Positions 31,743 to 31,773 of a stretch of 31,773 bases of DNA are shown one piece after another (positions within the stretch are counted from its first letter, which is position 1; the number at the start of each line of letters is the position of its first letter). The DNA lies in assembly GCA_021802085.1 (NCBI GenBank), contig JAKAAZ010000005.1, positions 1 through 31,773 on the forward strand. Direction: 5' to 3'. The notes beneath the pieces are model-generated. The model was not told where the DNA came from. It did not search any database and was given only the letters and a program-made list of their open reading frames with translations. The DNA is from Acidobacteriota bacterium. GTDB taxonomy: Bacteria; Acidobacteriota; Terriglobia; Terriglobales; Acidobacteriaceae. A program made the translations under genes and the position numbers.

Positions 31743-31773
31743 TAAACGACGAAAAATCTATGCCCGACAGGCT

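Overview
This window looks like a chromosomal segment of a free-living, heterotrophic, Gram-negative-type bacterium. Acidobacteriota (class Terriglobia) is my best guess. The guess rests on moderately GC-rich DNA, the combination of exported GH92 and GH2 glycosidases with a DUF4397 lipoprotein, and dispersed inverted repeats whose spurious translation gives the familiar 'ILNEVKDL' and 'PERSRRAQNDS' strings. It is inference from gene content, with no marker gene checked. I see no prophage, IS transposase, CRISPR array, rRNA or tRNA.

Layout. Positions 195-2408 (minus) hold a LarA-like nickel racemase and a Tat-exported metallophosphoesterase. Divergent from them, 2491-5543 (plus) is a tight folC - plsC-type acyltransferase - class-I amidotransferase (peptidase C26) run, closed by a 214-bp MITE-like inverted-repeat element whose first bases form the stop codon of the amidotransferase gene. 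Next come rsmG, a 353-bp gap with two perfect parS sites (TGTTCCACGTGGAACA), then parA, parB and a small membrane methyltransferase. This is the chromosome-segregation centre, usually close to the replication origin. A second MITE-like element lies at 9661-9780.

Positions 9898-17777 (minus) form a glycan-degradation locus: a Tat-exported GH2 enzyme followed by two tandem GH92 alpha-mannosidase-family genes that share even their 5' leaders. A 700-bp gap with several hairpins separates it from a DUF4397 lipoprotein gene (18474-19223), which ends at a strong bidirectional terminator. Positions 19304-23997 (minus) carry ahcY, ada, metK and a RodZ-like HTH/membrane protein, so the two core enzymes of the S-adenosylmethionine cycle flank the alkylation-repair protein Ada.

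The right third (24288-31612) is envelope-oriented: an FtsX/MacB-type permease without its ATPase, two acyltransferase-3 membrane proteins, an FAD-dependent UDP-galactopyranose-mutase-like protein with a GT-C glycosyltransferase directly downstream, and msrA. The FAD protein, the glycosyltransferase and the acyltransferases could together make and decorate a surface glycan.

Several starts were moved from the longest ORF because a Shine-Dalgarno sequence or family length pointed elsewhere. The clearest are TTG starts for the GH2 gene and metK. The most unusual features are the MITE-like pair with shared termini, the parS pair, the duplicated GH92 leaders, the metK/ada/ahcY arrangement and the structured leader before the DUF4397 gene. 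None of these is proof of a new system.
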